The notes under the pieces: model-generated | Told to the model about the DNA's origin: nothing | The model's input: only the letters and a program-made list of their open reading frames with translations | Database searches by the model: none | In this document: in pieces, positions 23,616-32,812 of the stretch | Layout: each line of letters begins with the position of its first letter | How positions within the stretch are numbered: position 1 is the first letter of the stretch | Assembly (NCBI RefSeq): GCF_900167045.1 | Contig: NZ_FUXJ01000012.1 | Location: 1-64,000 of the forward strand | Length of the DNA: 64,000 bases | Origin: Legionella maceachernii | GTDB taxonomy: Bacteria; Pseudomonadota; Gammaproteobacteria; Legionellales; Legionellaceae | Reading direction: 5' to 3' | Program-made: the position numbers and the translations under genes

Positions 23616-24833
23616 ATGCATAGACATAATTACCTAGCGCCTCTTAATTCAAGCTTCTTCCAAAAAATCTTTTTAAAATTATTAAATAACATCACTGATG
23701 GAAGAATTGAAGTGTGTCACCATGAGAATAGATATGCATTCGGTTGCGATCCTGGGAAAAATGATTCAACGGCTACCATTATTATTAATAATCCAATCGC
23801 CTATCGGACAATTCTGCTGGAAGGTTCCATCGGTGCTGGCAAAAGTTATATCAATGGGCATTGGGATGCAGACAACTTACAACAATTAATTGAGATCTTC
23901 ATAAAAAATGAACATTTGTTTAGTAAATTAGAAGGTCCACTGGCGCGGCTTATTAGTTTATTTAGAACAATAAATTATAAATTTAAACTTAACTCGATTG
24001 ATCGCGCCAAAGAGAACATTTTAGCACATTACGATTTGGGAAATAATTTTTTTAAATTAATTCTCGACCCTTTAATGATGTATTCATGTGCGCTTTATAC
24101 AACACCCGAAACCAGCCTAGAGGAAGCATCTATAAAAAAAATTGAGACCATTTGCACTGCATTACGGTTGCAGCCGACTGACCATATTTTGGAAATAGGT
24201 ACAGGATGGGGCGGATTTGCATGTTATGCAGCACAAAAATATGGTTGCAAGATAACAACAACAACTATTTCAGAGGAACAATATATTTATGTCAAAAAAA
24301 AAATCAACCAATTGGGATTAGAAAATCAAATTGAATTACTAAGAAAAGACTACAGAAAACTTTCAGGGGAATATGACAAAATAGTTTCAATCGAAATGAT
24401 CGAGGCAGTTGGACATAAATATTTTAATACTTTTTTTAACCAATGCAATCAGTTGCTCAAAGCTGGAGGTTTGTTTTTCTTACAGTCAATTGTCATTAAT
24501 GATCAAGCCTACGAAGCAGCCAAAAATGAAGTTGATTTTATCAAAAAATATATTTTCCCAGGTGGCTGCCTGCCCTCCGTATATTCCATAAGTAAATCTA
24601 TTGCCACGCAAACAGCGCTCCAATTATTATGGTTTCAAGACATAGGGAATCATTACGTTGCTACTTTAAATGACTGGCATAAAAAATTAGTAGTAAACAA
24701 AGAAGAAATACTTGCACAAGGATTTACTGAGTCTTTTATTCGAATGTGGGAATTCTATTTTTGTTATTGTGCTGCGGGTTTTCACACTAAGTATATTAGT
24801 AATATTCATGCCTTATGGCAAAAAAGACGATGA
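23616..24833 (+). CDS. Cyclopropane-fatty-acyl-phospholipid synthase family protein
   Basis: 405 residues. The enzyme family transfers a methylene or methyl group from S-adenosylmethionine to double bonds of membrane lipids. Visible blocks are NILAHYDLGNNFFKLILDP, LMMYSCALY, the SAM site ILEIGTGWGGFACYAAQKYG, and IVSIEMIEAVGHKYF. AAGGAA lies five bases before the ATG at 23616, which rules out an earlier in-frame ATG (23571) inside DUF1365. The next gene overlaps its stop (ATGA). Confidence 0.9.
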   Translation: MHRHNYLAPLNSSFFQKIFLKLLNNITDGRIEVCHHENRYAFGCDPGKNDSTATIIINNPIAYRTILLEGSIGAGKSYINGHWDADNLQQLIEIFIKNEHLFSKLEGPLARLISLFRTINYKFKLNSIDRAKENILAHYDLGNNFFKLILDPLMMYSCALYTTPETSLEEASIKKIETICTALRLQPTDHILEIGTGWGGFACYAAQKYGCKITTTTISEEQYIYVKKKINQLGLENQIELLRKDYRKLSGEYDKIVSIEMIEAVGHKYFNTFFNQCNQLLKAGGLFFLQSIVINDQAYEAAKNEVDFIKKYIFPGGCLPSVYSISKSIATQTALQLLWFQDIGNHYVATLNDWHKKLVVNKEEILAQGFTESFIRMWEFYFCYCAAGFHTKYISNIHALWQKRR

Positions 24834-25366
24834 ATGCATTACATTACCTAATTCATACTAGCGCTTATTATTTTTCTTGGATCGCCTGCATCGCTCTGGC
24901 TGCTCGCGGATATGCATGGATTAGTTCTTTTATTGTACTTACTTGTGTTGGTTTACAATTGTATTGGCAACATAAAACGGGAAGAACCCTTAAAGGGCTA
25001 TGGCTTTTACTAACGATTGTCGTGTTGACGAGCACTTTAATTGATAACGCTCTGGTTTATACAAAAACTGTCATTTATTCCGCAAATCCTTTCTCTGCCT
25101 CTTTTACTCCTCCTTGGATGATAAGTTTATGGATAAGTTTCACGGTTTTTTTATACGCAACCTTAAGTGACCTTTTTAATCACCTATTTTTGCTCGGCTT
25201 TTTTTCATGCATCGGCTTTACTCTTGCATTTCGCATCGGCGAAAGCTTAGGCGCTGTTTCTTTCCCCTATGGCAGCAATATAACCTGTCTTTTTATTGGC
25301 ATTCTTTGGTCTATTGGATTGCCCTTTTGTGTATACTGCTTTCAAAAGATAAAGGAAAATAAATAA
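24830..25366 (+). CDS. DUF2878-like membrane protein
   Basis: About 178 residues with five or six membrane segments (SSFIVLTCVGLQLYW, LWLLLTIVVLTSTLIDNALVY, WMISLWISFTVFLYATLSD and others). The IDNALVY segment and the closing ILWSIGLPFCVYCF match the DUF2878 family as I recall it. The ATG overlaps the cfa stop, so translation is coupled. No function is known; its place in the cluster suggests a membrane part of the lipid-modification system. Confidence 0.7.
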   Translation: MNALHYLIHTSAYYFSWIACIALAARGYAWISSFIVLTCVGLQLYWQHKTGRTLKGLWLLLTIVVLTSTLIDNALVYTKTVIYSANPFSASFTPPWMISLWISFTVFLYATLSDLFNHLFLLGFFSCIGFTLAFRIGESLGAVSFPYGSNITCLFIGILWSIGLPFCVYCFQKIKENK

Positions 25367-26139
25367 TGTATTATTTAGGCATAGTTGCGATTTATCTTTT
25401 TTTACAAATGAGCTTTATGTGGGGATTATATCGTATTCTAAAAAATCCCTCTGTTGTTGACATTTCCTGGTCATTAGGTTTAATGATTTCGGGTTTAATT
25501 TATTTAAGTTCAACCCCTTTCATTTTGCGCACTCTAATGATTGGTTTTCTTCTTATTCTATGGGCTTTACGTCTTGCATTTTATCTTTGGCACACACGAA
25601 TAAAAAAAGGGCACATTGATAAGCGTTATATTAAGCTCAGTACAAATTGGAAAATAAGTCCATCACTTGGTTTTTTTATTAATTTTCAACTTCAAGGACT
25701 GCTCATTTTTATGATTTCAAGTGTGTTTTTTCTTATTAGCCAATCAAAAGTCACTCATATCACCCTAATCGATAGCTTTGCATTTTGCATTATTGCTGTA
25801 GGCATCATGGGAGAGACCCTAGCCGATTTACAACTGCAAAATTTTAAATTTAAGCACACAAAGGAAGTTTGCAACATCGGTTTATGGAACTATTCACGAC
25901 ATCCCAATTATTTTTTTGACTGGTTAAGCTGGATGGGATTCGCGTTAATTGCTAGTCAATCAAACCTCGGAGGCTTATCTTTCCTGTCCCCACTAATTCT
26001 ATATCTCATTTTTACCACTATCACAGGTCCCTTGACCGAAAAAATGTCCCTAGAATCCAGAGGACAAAAATACATTGATTACCAAAAGCAAACTTCAATG
26101 TTTTTCCCGTGGTTTAGGAAAAAAAGCGATTTTGAATAA
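25366..26139 (+). CDS. DUF1295 family membrane protein (steroid-reductase-like)
   Basis: 257 residues, several membrane segments. The C-terminal signature FKHTKEVCNIGLWNYSRHPNYFFDW, with LTEKMSLESRGQKYIDYQKQ, is that of DUF1295 and isoprenylcysteine-methyltransferase or 3-oxo-5-alpha-steroid reductase-like enzymes. Such proteins probably reduce or methylate a lipid. The ATG overlaps the preceding stop by one base (TAATG). It is the last gene of the plus-strand operon, and its end overlaps the DUF2177 gene on the other strand. Confidence 0.85.
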   Translation: MYYLGIVAIYLFLQMSFMWGLYRILKNPSVVDISWSLGLMISGLIYLSSTPFILRTLMIGFLLILWALRLAFYLWHTRIKKGHIDKRYIKLSTNWKISPSLGFFINFQLQGLLIFMISSVFFLISQSKVTHITLIDSFAFCIIAVGIMGETLADLQLQNFKFKHTKEVCNIGLWNYSRHPNYFFDWLSWMGFALIASQSNLGGLSFLSPLILYLIFTTITGPLTEKMSLESRGQKYIDYQKQTSMFFPWFRKKSDFE

Positions 26140-26524
26140 AAAATGACAATAAGCTAGTTACACCACATAAAACCATTCCCCAAATCACATCGATTAAGGT
26201 TATCTTCAAAGTCCAATGTGCAAGGATTGAGTAATTAGTGAAATCATAAATACCGTAGGTTACCAATCCCAGCATAACTCCTCCCATCAGGGCCTGTAGG
26301 TAGTTCCCCTGCGCACTGGGCAGAACAAAATAGAGAATGGCGAGGCTAATACAAATATAAACAATCGCTGCAGACCACCAGATAGGTGTCATTTCTGCAC
26401 CCGATTTACGTAAGAGAAGACCAATGTTTTCTGCATATAAATTTTTGGCAAGCAGACCTAACCAGAGCATATCTAAAACAAAAGCGCAAAGACCAGTAAC
26501 CAAAAAAAGGGCTATTAGCTTCAT
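26114..26524 (-). CDS. DUF2177 family membrane protein
   Basis: About 136 residues with four membrane segments. The opening KLIALFLVTGLCAFVLDMLW, the central SGAEMTPIWWSAAIVYI and the block YGIYDFTNYSILAHWTLKIT fit DUF2177. GGAAGG lies five bases before the ATG at 26524. It converges on the DUF1295 gene with a 26-base overlap. The family often accompanies cfa-type clusters; its function is unknown. Confidence 0.8.
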   Translation of the reverse strand: MKLIALFLVTGLCAFVLDMLWLGLLAKNLYAENIGLLLRKSGAEMTPIWWSAAIVYICISLAILYFVLPSAQGNYLQALMGGVMLGLVTYGIYDFTNYSILAHWTLKITLIDVIWGMVLCGVTSLLSFFIQNRFFS

Positions 26525-26730
26525 TATTACCTTCCCTATCTTATTTTTTATCCAAATTATGTTCATCTAGAGATTGGTGCGCACACTTAACCCGGCACCA
26601 ACTCGACTCTAAACGATTTCTTAATCATCTACGGAGTGAATTTTTAGCCACTTATTTAGCATATGTAAATCTGCTTTATTCATCCCATCTATCCCACGAC
26701 TGTATGTAAATCAAACTACTTTCTCGATAA

Positions 26731-27054
26731 CTAATTATTTTTATCGCGATTGTACTTAAACTGAACGGGTATATAATCAAAACGCTCTGCTTTACCAGAG
26801 GAACCACATTCATCATAGGTATTATCAACGCATAAAAAAAACAACTCTGCGCCATACTTAACCGCTTGAGTCATCGCAGCCTCAATGGAATTAAAATGAC
26901 ATAAATCGTTGCCTTTAAGAATGAACTGATTCCTGTCTTGAGTGATAATTTCAACCAGGTATTCATGAAGTTCGATTGGTGAATAAATTAAAGCAATTGA
27001 TTTCGCCCCCCTCTTAACCTCATTAATGAAATCCTCTCGTGTTTGGTTGACCAT
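26731..27054 (-). CDS. Small protein, DUF6482-like
   Basis: About 107 residues. It is soluble and starts VNQTREDFINEVKRGAKSIA, with a later FNSIEAAMTQAVKYGAELFF and DNTYDECGSS. This resembles the short DUF6482 family (a repeated lookup-like fold ending in an acidic YDE motif); that match is tentative. AAGGA lies six bases before the ATG at 27054. It lies downstream of the cytochrome bd gene on the same strand, where cydB would be expected. Confidence 0.5.
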   Translation of the reverse strand: MVNQTREDFINEVKRGAKSIALIYSPIELHEYLVEIITQDRNQFILKGNDLCHFNSIEAAMTQAVKYGAELFFLCVDNTYDECGSSGKAERFDYIPVQFKYNRDKNN

Positions 27055-27192
27055 AATTTTATCCTTATAAAATATGAACTCCAATAAATCTGTAGTTTGG
27101 GTAGAATATCTTAATTATAATTAAAACATTAAAACTCTTCACCTTCGTTAAATAACCACACACATCAGCCATTCATCCAAAAAATGCATCCG

Positions 27193-28560
27193 TTATTTTT
27201 CCAAACTTAAATCAGTCATATACTGAAAGGCATGATCCTGGGTTTGATCTTTGTCGCTGGATTTCGGACCCAATCGTATAATCCTCAGTAAATAATGCAG
27301 ATAAAAACCAAAAACAACTCCATAGGCAAGTAAAAGTAGCACAAAAGAAATAATTACATTTTCAGCATTGATTGCCGACACGGCGTTGTGCGTTTTAAGT
27401 AACCCATACACTACCCAAGGCTGTCTTCCGATTTCGGCGGTAAGCCATCCGCAAATACTCGCTATAAAACCGAGCGGTGTTAGCGCTAAACACCAATAAT
27501 GAAACCAGCTTGCATCATAAATTTTGTTTCTGTAACGAAGAAATAATCCTACAACTGCTGTTGCAAGCATTACGAAACCGATGCCTACCATTATTCTGAA
27601 TGAAAAAAATACAGGAGCAACTCTTGGCTGTTCTTCTGGGTTCACCGAGTCTAAACCAAGCAATTTTCCATCCCAGTCATGAGTATTGATAAAACTCGCA
27701 AGCTTAGGAATTTCAATAGCATAGTCATTTTGTTGTTGCGTTTGTGAAGGCCAGGCAAACAGCACTAAGGGAGCCCCTTTTTGTGTATGCCAAAGCCCTT
27801 CCATAGCTGCTGTTTTGAGCGGCTGGTACTCCTTAACCATCAACCCGACTGCATCACCGACTCCGATTTGTAGAGGCACCAGCAATAAAGCAGCCCAAAG
27901 AGCAAAAGACATCGTCTTCCTGGCTGCGTCCACTGCTTTTTTGCGAAGTAGATAGTATGAAGCGACGCCTATGATAACAAAACAGGTGGTCACATAAGAA
28001 GCTAAAAGCATATGGATAAACCGAGGTATAAATGATGGGTTCATAACCACAGACCACCAACTATCAACAATATACTTACCATCAATGAGCTTATATCCAC
28101 TCGGGGTTTGCATCCACGAATTGGCAGACATAATCCAAAACGCAGATATCGTTGTTCCTAGAGCAACCAGCAAGGTAGCAATAAAATGAAGTTTTGGAGG
28201 CACTTTTTTCCACCCAAACAGCATCACTCCTAAAAATCCCGCTTCAAGGAAGAATGCAGTTATTGTTTCGTAAGCAAACAGTGCACCTAAAACATTACCG
28301 AATTGCGCAATAAATGGTCCAAAATTGGTCCCAATTTGATAAGCAAGTACGATACCTGAGACTACGCCCATCCCAAAAGTAAGAGCAAAAATTTTTGTCC
28401 ATAGTTGACATATCTCAAGATAAACTGGTTTTTTCGTTCTTAGCCAAAGGTATTCCATGACGACTAAAAAAATTGCCAACCCTAAATTCAGTGTTGGAAA
28501 TAAAATATGAAAACCAATGCTAAAACCAAATTGGATCCGAGATAGTATTTCCACAAGCAT
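27193..28560 (-). CDS. cydA: Cytochrome bd-type quinol oxidase subunit I, without subunit II
   Basis: 455 residues, about nine membrane helices. Family marks are SRIQFGFSIGFHILFPTLNL (His 18, the heme b595 ligand position), FALTFGMGVVSGIVLAYQIG, and GWLTAEIGRQPWVVYGLL. The quinol loop is short, as in cyanide-insensitive (CioA) types. The enzyme reduces oxygen to water with electrons from quinol. It normally works as a dimer with CydB, but the gene downstream is a small soluble protein and no cydB lies in the window. GGAG lies seven bases before the ATG. Confidence 0.88.
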   Translation of the reverse strand: MLVEILSRIQFGFSIGFHILFPTLNLGLAIFLVVMEYLWLRTKKPVYLEICQLWTKIFALTFGMGVVSGIVLAYQIGTNFGPFIAQFGNVLGALFAYETITAFFLEAGFLGVMLFGWKKVPPKLHFIATLLVALGTTISAFWIMSANSWMQTPSGYKLIDGKYIVDSWWSVVMNPSFIPRFIHMLLASYVTTCFVIIGVASYYLLRKKAVDAARKTMSFALWAALLLVPLQIGVGDAVGLMVKEYQPLKTAAMEGLWHTQKGAPLVLFAWPSQTQQQNDYAIEIPKLASFINTHDWDGKLLGLDSVNPEEQPRVAPVFFSFRIMVGIGFVMLATAVVGLFLRYRNKIYDASWFHYWCLALTPLGFIASICGWLTAEIGRQPWVVYGLLKTHNAVSAINAENVIISFVLLLLAYGVVFGFYLHYLLRIIRLGPKSSDKDQTQDHAFQYMTDLSLEK

Positions 28561-28802
28561 ATTTTAACTCCGCTTATAACGAGTTTTGCAGTACAGCCGC
28601 GGGAAAATCAAGTCCAGGTAAATGCGTTTAAAACTATATGTCCTTTTTAATACAGTGGGGCGGCAACAAGAGCTCAATACTAAATTATTGTCTATGAGCA
28701 ATAATTTATCAAATTTATTATTTTTTGAAATAGATTAACTGTAAGCTTAATAGCACCAGAAGCGTCACCCCCGTACGCATTTGAAAATAAAAGTCACTCT
28801 TT

Positions 28803-29152
28803 TTATCTTTTAATAAAAAAAAAGTCGATACTCCAAAGCAGCACGTAGATTGGTAACAAAAAAATGGAGCAATAGGATAACTGACAACTACTCCATAAAA
28901 CCCAAAGAATTAAAACCACAGTCACACTGATAATTAGAATTAGAATATGATCTGAATTTGAATTTATAGCTAATCCCCAATGAGTTCCTGCCATAAAACT
29001 AGCAATTAGGGTCGCATATGAATAAAAAACGTAATGAATGTCGCCTAAATAAGGAAGTTGATGGATGTCTAAAAGTAAACAATATGCCGTAATTATGAAG
29101 GGTAATACACCTAAATAACTAAGGCATGTAGCAAGAGATTTTTTTTTACCAT
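28803..29152 (-). pseudogene. DUF3429 membrane protein with a homopolymer frameshift
   Basis: The minus-strand frame reads SLATCLSYLGVLPFIITAYC, then YSYATLIASFMAGTHWGLAI and further hydrophobic segments to the stop at 28803. These are DUF3429 blocks. The only plausible start, ATG at 29152, leads into a run of nine A and is then one base out of frame; ten A would join the two parts. The gene is therefore broken, phase-variable, or translated by slippage. A separate 63-residue ORF starting at 28994 would lack the conserved first half. Confidence 0.65.
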
Positions 29153-29381
29153 TGTTTTTTCCGGTTCCAGTAACTATCTACATTTAAATCACATACTAGA
29201 GTGATTATTTGCTTTAATGCAATAAGTAATCAGAGCTATAAGTCAATTTAATTAAATTACCAAAGCACAAAATTTAGTCATTTATTTATTAAAAATTTTA
29301 GGGTATACCAAAAAATATTGAACTTTTAGGTTTCATCAAGCATAGTGAATACAGTACTCTCTTTCTTTCGAAAATTATATC

Positions 29382-30080
29382 ATGGCTCGTTATTTAATCA
29401 TTGCGGCAAGTAGTGCAATAGGTCAGTCAATTACTACTCTTTTGACAAATCAGGGAGATACTGTATTAACTACTGCAAGAGATAAAAGTAAAATTAGTCC
29501 AAATTTTTTACTCGATGCCAGCAATTTTGATGCAGTTAGTGAAGTTTTTCAGAAAGTTGGCGACATCGATGGGGTAGTTAATTGTGCAGGCTCACTACTT
29601 TTGAAAAGTGCTCACACAACCTCCTTTGAAGAATTTCAAGCCACCATTAACGCTTCTTTAACTTCATCCTTTTCAGTAATTCGAGCCGCTGGATTAACGA
29701 TGAAGAAAGGAGGCTCAGTAGTATTAATTTCGTCAGCTGCGGCATTGGTAGGACTTGCTAATCATGAAGCGATTGCGGCAGCCAAAGCCGGGGTAATAGG
29801 TCTTGCTTTGGCCGCGGCCGCTACCTATGCCAACAACAACTTGAGAGTTAATGTGATAGCCCCAGGGATGGTAAATAGTCCATTGACAGCCTCTATTCTA
29901 AGTAACCCACTCGCTCATAATGCCTCTAAAGCAATGCACCCACTAGGGCGTATTGGAGCACCCGAGGATATAGCCCAAGCGATTCTATTTTTACTTAAGC
30001 CTGAAAATAGCTGGATAACCGGCCAAGTTCTTGCCATTGATGGGGGTTTAAGCCGGGTTCGTGCTAAGATAAAAATTTAA
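29382..30080 (+). CDS. Short-chain dehydrogenase/reductase with altered active site
   Basis: 232 residues with SDR order: AASSAIGQSI nucleotide loop, VVNCAGSLLL, VVLISSAAALVG with the catalytic Ser region, NVIAPGMVNSPLT, and ITGQVLAIDGG at the end. The usual YxxxK is replaced: the Lys in AIAAAKAGV has Ile four residues before it, so the catalytic Tyr is missing. The nucleotide loop also lacks the first glycine. It may be a binding protein or use another acid. It is 20 bases ahead of the photolyase gene and is probably in its operon. Confidence 0.85.
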   Translation: MARYLIIAASSAIGQSITTLLTNQGDTVLTTARDKSKISPNFLLDASNFDAVSEVFQKVGDIDGVVNCAGSLLLKSAHTTSFEEFQATINASLTSSFSVIRAAGLTMKKGGSVVLISSAAALVGLANHEAIAAAKAGVIGLALAAAATYANNNLRVNVIAPGMVNSPLTASILSNPLAHNASKAMHPLGRIGAPEDIAQAILFLLKPENSWITGQVLAIDGGLSRVRAKIKI

Positions 30081-30100
30081 CTTCTACTTACCGAATTAGG

Positions 30101-31639
30101 ATGACAAAGCTCTGCTTAATTTTAGGGGATCAACTGACCAAATCTCTGCCCTCATTGACTGAAATTAGTAGAGATAGGGATGTAATATTAATGTGCGAAG
30201 TTGTTGAAGAGGCAACTTACGTCCCTCATCATCCTAAAAAAATTGCCTTTTTATTCTCAGCAATGCGACATTTTGCTGAAGAGCTCAAGGATCAAGGCTA
30301 TAAAGTTCGCTACGTTAAATTGGATGATGCCGACAACCAAGGCGATTTAATTAAAGAGCTTTTACGAGCCATTGAAGAAATAAAACCCACTGCAGTCAAT
30401 CTTACCGCTCCGGGAGAATGGCGAGTTCTTAGAATGTTTGATAATTTGAAGAACCAACTGCAGATTCCGCTAACTATTTATGAAGATAACCGTTTTTTGT
30501 GCTCAGGAAGTGAGTTTGAAGATTGGGCTAAAGATAAAAAACATCTGCGTATGGAATTTTTTTATCGGATGATGCGTAAAAAACATCGTATTTTAATCGA
30601 TAACGATGGCAGCCCTACTGGTGGGAGCTGGAATTACGATGCACAAAATCGTCATCATGCAAAAGACATTGCTTCGTTTCCAAAGCGCTCAGATTATCAA
30701 AGTGATACCATTACTAACGAAGTACTAGAACTGGTGGCAACACGTTTTTCAGACCATTTTGGCCAGTTACATCCCTTTGAGTTTGCAGTAACACGTACCC
30801 AAGCTTTATCTGAAGCAAATTATTTCATTGAGAATTGCCTTATCAGCTATGGTCAATATCAAGATGCCATGTTAACGAATGAAACCACTTTATATCATTC
30901 AAAATTATCCTTTTATCTTAATACAGGGCTACTGTTACCTCTCGAATTATGCCAAATGGCAGAACAAGCTTATCGAAAAAAACAAGCCCCCCTCAACTCA
31001 GTGGAGGGATTTATACGACAGATTTTGGGGTGGCGCGAATACATACGAGGTATTTATTGGTATTTTATGCCAGCTTACAAAGAAATGAATTACTTTAACG
31101 CGGAAAGAGACTTACCTTCCTTTTTTTGGGGAGCGGATACTAACATGTTTTGTATTAAGGAGGTCGTGCGTCAAACGTCAGAAGAGGCTTATTCCCATCA
31201 TATCCAACGGTTAATGATAACAGGCAATTTTGCATTACTTGCGGGTATTGATCCAAAACAGGTATGTGAGTGGTATCTTGCCGTTTATGCAGATGCCTAT
31301 GAGTGGGTTGAGCTTCCTAACACCTTAGGTATGGCGCTTTATGCTGACGGTGGGTTGATAGCAAGTAAACCTTATTCTGCCAGTGGAAAATATATTCAGC
31401 GAATGAGTAATTTTTGTGACTCTTGCGCCTACAATCCTAAGGACTTGTTAGGAGAAAAAGCTTGCCCCTTTAACGCCCTGTATTGGAATTTTATTAAGCA
31501 AAATGAAAAAAAACTCAAGGATAACCCGCGACTTCACTACGTGTATGGAAACTGGGAAAAAATGACCCAAGACAAAAAAGACGCCATTAATACCAAAGCA
31601 CTAGAAATTTTAACTGCTCTGGATTCAAAAAAGCTTTAG
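30101..31639 (+). CDS. Iron-sulfur bacterial cryptochrome/photolyase (FeS-BCP, PhrB-like)
   Basis: 512 residues. It opens TKLCLILGDQLTKSLPSL, the N-terminal antenna domain of the photolyase-related family. Cysteines at 351, 439, 442 and 455 (CIKEVV, then CDSCAY and KACPFNALYW) match the spacing of the iron-sulfur ligands of PhrB-type (6-4) photolyases. These repair UV (6-4) photoproducts using FAD and blue light. An SDR gene lies 20 bases upstream and tspO converges downstream. The company fits a light-stress cluster. Confidence 0.9.
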   Translation: MTKLCLILGDQLTKSLPSLTEISRDRDVILMCEVVEEATYVPHHPKKIAFLFSAMRHFAEELKDQGYKVRYVKLDDADNQGDLIKELLRAIEEIKPTAVNLTAPGEWRVLRMFDNLKNQLQIPLTIYEDNRFLCSGSEFEDWAKDKKHLRMEFFYRMMRKKHRILIDNDGSPTGGSWNYDAQNRHHAKDIASFPKRSDYQSDTITNEVLELVATRFSDHFGQLHPFEFAVTRTQALSEANYFIENCLISYGQYQDAMLTNETTLYHSKLSFYLNTGLLLPLELCQMAEQAYRKKQAPLNSVEGFIRQILGWREYIRGIYWYFMPAYKEMNYFNAERDLPSFFWGADTNMFCIKEVVRQTSEEAYSHHIQRLMITGNFALLAGIDPKQVCEWYLAVYADAYEWVELPNTLGMALYADGGLIASKPYSASGKYIQRMSNFCDSCAYNPKDLLGEKACPFNALYWNFIKQNEKKLKDNPRLHYVYGNWEKMTQDKKDAINTKALEILTALDSKKL

Positions 31640-31641
31640 GC

Positions 31642-32121
31642 TTACCTATTTAAAATCCAAATCATGCCATTAAGATAGGCCGCAAAAATAAGCCAAAAAA
31701 AATAAGGGGTAACCAGTAAGGTAAGTGTTTTTTCCTTCTTTTTAATCGCTGTTAAAATAAAAACTGTGTTCAAACCAATCATAATTACTATCCATAAGAA
31801 ACTAAATCTTATCCAATGCAGTTGAAAAAAAAGCAATGACCAGAGCCAATTCATCAGGAGTTGTATCAAATAAACATTAAGCAATAAGTTTGTTTCTGAT
31901 TTAGATCGATTTTGCCATAATAGAAATCCTAGCATTGCAAGAACGGCGTACAAAATTGACCAGACCACGGAAAACACACATCCAGGAGGAGTTAGAACGG
32001 GTTTATGAAGCTCTACATACCAAGCGTGAATATTTGCTTGTGTCAGTAATCCTAATAGAAAACCGACTAGTTCAAAAAATAAGATCCAAAAAATCAATTT
32101 AATCCCGTTTTTTGTCGACAA
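31642..32121 (-). CDS. tspO: TspO/MBR family tryptophan-rich sensory protein
   Basis: 159 residues, five membrane helices. The signature is WYVELHKPVLTPPGCVFSVV, with LYAVLAMLGFLLWQ and LMNWLWSLLFFQLHW. TspO proteins bind porphyrins and act in tetrapyrrole, oxygen or light stress responses. The start is TTG, with GGGAGAGA upstream. It ends two bases after the photolyase stop on the opposite strand. Confidence 0.88.
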   Translation of the reverse strand: MSTKNGIKLIFWILFFELVGFLLGLLTQANIHAWYVELHKPVLTPPGCVFSVVWSILYAVLAMLGFLLWQNRSKSETNLLLNVYLIQLLMNWLWSLLFFQLHWIRFSFLWIVIMIGLNTVFILTAIKKKEKTLTLLVTPYFFWLIFAAYLNGMIWILNR

Positions 32122-32812
32122 AATCTTCTCTCCCTATTTCTGCTAAACCTTGACCAAGTGAACGGTACTGTAAAATGACGTTCAGTTCCTTTTAAGTTTT
32201 CCTTTCCCATTTTCTTAGCGTTTATTTTCTTCCTACAAGCGACGCATCTCTAATTGTTCTGCTGTGCACTTGCCATTTCCTCGAAATGCTCGCCCCATCC
32301 TAATCTTTATGTTCTTTGATCCATCGACTTATTTGTGCTTGAGCAATGCCTAAATCGTTTGTGCTTCGGTGCCCCCATAATCTTGTCTAAAAGTTGGGGT
32401 CCATACTGTTACGTCCATATTGAGAGGCATCAAGGCTGCTCACGAAGACTTGTGACTCAGGAAACTCACCTGTTGAAGGCGCAACCGACGACATGATCAC
32501 CAGCCTATATTTTTAAACCCCGATTAACCTACCCGCTTTATCTTACCAAAAATAATGCGTAGAATATCGCGCTAATCGCTAGGCGATTCAACAAAACTTT
32601 GTTTTTTCCAACCATACGATGACCATAAGCGGCAAATTGCAATTATTTACTGATGCAGAAATCAGGATTTTTATGTTTGCCGAGAATTTAATTCTCGGCA
32701 AACATGTATTTTTCATTAGGTAAAGAAAGGCTCGTTGTATTGTCAATATTAAAGGACAAAACTAAGCTATTACAACATTAAAAAATACTAATACTTTTTA
32801 GGTGGAACTATT
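32122..32812. other. Intergenic region with IS remnant
   Basis: It holds a decayed IS3-type OrfA (see 32231-32350) and the upstream region of the next gene. AGGTGGAA before 32813 is that gene's ribosome-binding site. Nothing else coding was supported. Confidence 0.5.
32231..32350 (-). pseudogene. IS3-type OrfA fragment, frameshifted
   Basis: On the minus strand one frame reads GIAQAQISRWIKEHKD (first residue approximate) and stops. The next frame reads FRGNGKCTAEQLEMRRL and stops. Together they resemble the helix-turn-helix and linker of an IS3-family OrfA, with a frameshift between them. It is a different element from the one at base 1. Confidence 0.5.

Noticed and set aside
28803-28994. 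Stand-alone 63-residue membrane protein
   Set aside because: It is the second half of DUF3429; the first half reads in the same frame upstream without a start.
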